Assembly (NCBI RefSeq): GCF_008632455.1
Contig: NZ_CP043929.1
Location: 868,001-932,000 of the forward strand
Length of the DNA stretch: 64,000 bases
Source: Methylomonas rhizoryzae
Lineage (GTDB): Bacteria; Pseudomonadota; Gammaproteobacteria; Methylococcales; Methylomonadaceae
Direction of reading: 5' to 3'
The position numbers were made by a program, and so were the translations under genes. Each line of letters begins with the position of its first letter. The first letter of the stretch is position 1. Under the pieces are notes generated by a model. The model ran no database searches. It worked only from the letters and a program-made list of their open reading frames with translations, and had not been told where the DNA came from. This document shows, piece by piece, positions 61,319 to 64,000 of this stretch.

Positions 61319-64000
61319 ATGATCACCTCTAAATTCGTGCACCGCCCGGTGCTTTCCATCGTCATGGCCATCCTGACTATCTTGATCGGCCTGCTGTCGC
61401 TGACTCGGTTGTCCGTTACCCAATTTCCCGACATCGCCCCGCCCGAGGTGAGTGTGACCGCCAAGTTTATCGGCGCCAATGCCGAGGCCGTGGTCAAGAC
61501 CGTCGTCACGCCGCTGGAACGGGCGATCAACGGGGTGCCGGGCATGGCCTATATGGCGTCGGTGTCCGGCAACGACGGCGTCAGCGTGATACAGATTATC
61601 TTTAAAGCCGGCACCGATCCGGAAGTGGCCTCGGTCAACGTGCAGAACCGGGTGGCCTCGGTGTTGGACGAGTTGCCGGAAGAAGCGATCAAAGCCGGGG
61701 TTATCGTCGAGAAGGTGCAAAACAGCATGTTGTTGTACATCAATATTCTCAGCCGGGACCCGAATCTGGATGAAAAATTTCTGTACAACTTTACCGACAT
61801 CAACGTGCTCAGGGAGCTGAAACGCATTGAAGGCGTGGGCTTTGCCGACATCATGGGAGCGCGGGAATACGCGATGCGGGTTTGGTTGAAACCCGAGAAA
61901 TTGCTGATGTACAACATTTCGCCGGCCGAAGTCATCGAGCAATTGCGCGCCTACAACGTCGAGGCTGCGCCCGGCAAGATAGGCGAAAGCTCCGGGCGAG
62001 ACGCCCAGGCCATGCAGTATATTTTGAAATATACCGGCAAATATAACACCGTCGAAGAGTATGAAAACATCGTTTTGAGCGGTAAAAGCGACGGCGAAAT
62101 TTTACGCTTGAGAGATGTGGCCGAAGTCGCTTTCGATTCGCAGGATTACGACGTGTTGTCCAAGGAAAACGGCAAACCTTCCGCGGCCATCATGCTGAAA
62201 CAGCGGCCGGGCAGCAATGCCAAGGAAGTGATAGCCAACATCAAGGCCACTATGGAACGGATCAAGGCCGAGTCGTTTCCGCCCGGCATGGATTACAGTC
62301 TGAGCTACGACGTCTCCAAATTTCTGGACGCTTCCATCCACGAAGTGGTTAAGACCTTGCTGGAAGCCTTTGTGCTGGTGGCCTTGGTGGTGTTCGTTTT
62401 TCTGCAGGACGTCCGCTCCACCCTGATTCCGGTGGTCACCGTGCCGGTTTCGTTGATAGGCACGTTTTTCTTCCTGCAACTGATGGGCTTTTCGTTGAAT
62501 CTGATTACCTTGTTTGCCTTGGTGCTGGCGATCGGTATCGTCATCGACGACTCCATCGTGGTGATCGAAGCAGTGCACGCCAAGCTGGAGCAAGGCAATA
62601 TAGGCCCGAAACGGGCCACCGAACAAGCCATGCGGGAAATCGGCGGTGCGATTGTCGCGATTACCCTGGTGATGTCGGCGGTGTTTTTGCCGGTGTCGTT
62701 CATGGAAGGCTCCGCCGGCATTTTTTTCCGGCAATTTTCCTTGACCATGGCGTTTGCCATCGTGCTGTCCGGCATCACCGCCCTGACCTTGACGCCCGCG
62801 CTGTGCGCGTTTTTCCTGAAAGCCGTGCACCATCATCCGCAGCACAAAACCGGCTTGCAAAAATTCTTCGCCGGCTTCAACCGCCGGTATAACGGTTTGG
62901 CGGAAGGTTACAAAAGACTGATCGGCAGGATAGCCAACCGTAGATCGATTACCTTCGGTATCTTGCTGGGGTTCTCGTTCGGGGCGGGTTTAATCGGCAA
63001 GCAGGTACCTTCCGGTTTTATTCCGCAGGAGGACCAAGGCACGATTTACGCCAATATCACTACGCCGTCCGGCGCCACGCTGGAACGCACCGAACACGTG
63101 GTGGATGACGTGCAGCGTATTGCGTCGGAGATGGATGCGGTGGATTCGGTATCCAGTCTGGCAGGCTTCAGCGTGTTGTCGGACGGTACCGGGGCGGTCT
63201 ACGGCATGAATCTGATCAGCTTGAAGGACTGGCAGGACAGACGTCTGTCCGATAAGCAGGTCATCAAACTGCTGGAGGAAAAAACCCGCCACATTAAAGA
63301 CGGCGGCATCGAGTTTTTTACCCCGCCGCCGGTGCCAGGCTTCGGAAATTCCAGCGGTTTCGAAATGCGTTTGTTGGATAAAACCGGCGGCAGCCTGGAA
63401 AATTTGCAGAAAGTCGCCGATGAGTTCGTAGACGAACTTAACCGGCGGCCGGAAATCAGCAACGCGTTCACCACTTTTAACACCCGCTTCCCGCAGTTTC
63501 TGCTGCACGTCGATATCGACAAGGCGGCGCAAAAGGGCGTGACCACCGAGAGCGCCATGAGTACCTTGCAAGCCCTGATAGGCAGCGAATATGCCACCAA
63601 TTTCATTCGCTTCGGCCAGATGTACCGGGTAATGGTACAAGCCTTGCCGGAATACCGCGCCAAACCGGACGATTTGCTGAAGCTGTACATAAAAAACAAA
63701 GACGGTCATATGGTGCCGTTTTCTGCATTTTTACGGGTGGAAAAAGTTTACGGTCCCGAACAGGTTACCCGTTACAACATGTATACCTCGGCCATGGTCA
63801 ATGGTCAGCCCGCCGAGGGCTACAGCAGCGGCCAAGCCATCGAAGCCATCAAGCAGGTGGCGGCGCAAAAATTGCCCAAAGGGTTTGGTTACGATTGGGC
63901 CGGTTCGTCGCGCGACGAGGCCAATGCCGGCCATCAGGCCGTTTTTATTTTTCTGATCTGTCTGCTGTTCGTCTATCTGCTGCTGGCCGCCCAGTACGAG
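61319..64000 (+). CDS. RND (HAE1/AcrB-type) efflux permease, 3' part beyond window
   Basis: The gene is open to the window end, giving 894 of about 1,030 expected residues. It starts MITSKFVHRPVLSIVMAIL with the first transmembrane helix. The periplasmic porter region follows. The central block LAIGIVIDDSIVVIEAVHAK has the paired Asp (DD) of proton-coupled pumps such as AcrB Asp407/408. The conserved helix AIVAITLVMSAVFLPVSFMEG is next, and the second half begins with QVPSGFIPQEDQGTI. HAE1 pumps usually have a membrane-fusion partner gene directly upstream. None is found here, only non-coding DNA, so the fusion protein may be elsewhere. AGG precedes the ATG. Confidence 0.93.
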   Translation, partial: MITSKFVHRPVLSIVMAILTILIGLLSLTRLSVTQFPDIAPPEVSVTAKFIGANAEAVVKTVVTPLERAINGVPGMAYMASVSGNDGVSVIQIIFKAGTDPEVASVNVQNRVASVLDELPEEAIKAGVIVEKVQNSMLLYINILSRDPNLDEKFLYNFTDINVLRELKRIEGVGFADIMGAREYAMRVWLKPEKLLMYNISPAEVIEQLRAYNVEAAPGKIGESSGRDAQAMQYILKYTGKYNTVEEYENIVLSGKSDGEILRLRDVAEVAFDSQDYDVLSKENGKPSAAIMLKQRPGSNAKEVIANIKATMERIKAESFPPGMDYSLSYDVSKFLDASIHEVVKTLLEAFVLVALVVFVFLQDVRSTLIPVVTVPVSLIGTFFFLQLMGFSLNLITLFALVLAIGIVIDDSIVVIEAVHAKLEQGNIGPKRATEQAMREIGGAIVAITLVMSAVFLPVSFMEGSAGIFFRQFSLTMAFAIVLSGITALTLTPALCAFFLKAVHHHPQHKTGLQKFFAGFNRRYNGLAEGYKRLIGRIANRRSITFGILLGFSFGAGLIGKQVPSGFIPQEDQGTIYANITTPSGATLERTEHVVDDVQRIASEMDAVDSVSSLAGFSVLSDGTGAVYGMNLISLKDWQDRRLSDKQVIKLLEEKTRHIKDGGIEFFTPPPVPGFGNSSGFEMRLLDKTGGSLENLQKVADEFVDELNRRPEISNAFTTFNTRFPQFLLHVDIDKAAQKGVTTESAMSTLQALIGSEYATNFIRFGQMYRVMVQALPEYRAKPDDLLKLYIKNKDGHMVPFSAFLRVEKVYGPEQVTRYNMYTSAMVNGQPAEGYSSGQAIEAIKQVAAQKLPKGFGYDWAGSSRDEANAGHQAVFIFLICLLFVYLLLAAQYE

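Noticed and set aside
61196..62860. Long minus-strand frames antisense to the RND gene (248 and 252 codons)
   Set aside because: The plus frame is an unmistakable RND pump. The antisense translations are His/Gly/Arg-rich shadows.

Overview
This window looks like a chromosomal segment of a gammaproteobacterium. A methanotroph of the order Methylococcales (Methylomonas-like) is my best guess. That rests on moderate GC, the conserved glnD/map/rpsB-tsf-pyrH-frr-uppS-cdsA-dxr-rseP block in the Pseudomonas-type order, a glutamate synthase-related protein of about 1,800 residues, and a remnant of a VPLPA-CTERM (exosortase) sorting tail. No methane-oxidation gene is present, so the assignment is inference. 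I saw no tRNA, rRNA, CRISPR array, transposase or integrase.

Layout. 1-5914 (minus): radical SAM protein (partial), rpiA, lpxD, a membrane spermidine-synthase-like protein and a membrane-anchored AlbA_2 protein. 5915-6531 is a decayed stretch holding an orphan sorting tail. 6532-20616 (minus): ilvD, an SH3/coiled-coil anchor protein, argF and argD behind a good sigma70-type promoter, an L,D-transpeptidase, a CysJ-like diflavin reductase and a giant glutamate synthase-related gene. 20861-22090 (plus): a UbiF-like ubiquinone hydroxylase. 22228-25634 (minus): glnD and map. 25902-33324 (plus): the translation, isoprenoid and envelope block rpsB to rseP, followed by dsbC where many relatives have bamA.

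34609-41836 (plus) is the most distinctive region. Nine tightly packed genes form a probable light and photo-oxidative-stress operon: SRPBCC protein, short LOV photoreceptor, sterol-desaturase-family hydroxylase, MsrP and MsrQ, TIGR01777 epimerase, an unknown membrane protein, DNA photolyase, and a DUF523-DUF1722 protein. Its first half is visibly AT-richer than its neighbours.

41913-47929: an unknown coiled-coil protein with an internal duplication, DUF1415 and nuclease genes whose start codons share one CATG, a vWA-OmpA lipoprotein, and gltX. 47979-56642 (minus) is a candidate signalling operon running from the outer membrane to cyclic-di-GMP: TonB-dependent receptor, YfiR, hybrid histidine kinase with a CHASE8-like sensor, and a REC-PAS-GAF-GGDQF-EAL regulator. 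56841-60714 (minus): a two-transmembrane beta-rich protein resembling the CBASS effector Cap15 but with no nucleotidyltransferase beside it, followed by a large FG-GAP lipoprotein with four C-terminal repeats. 61319-64000 (plus): the start of an RND efflux pump, cut by the window end.
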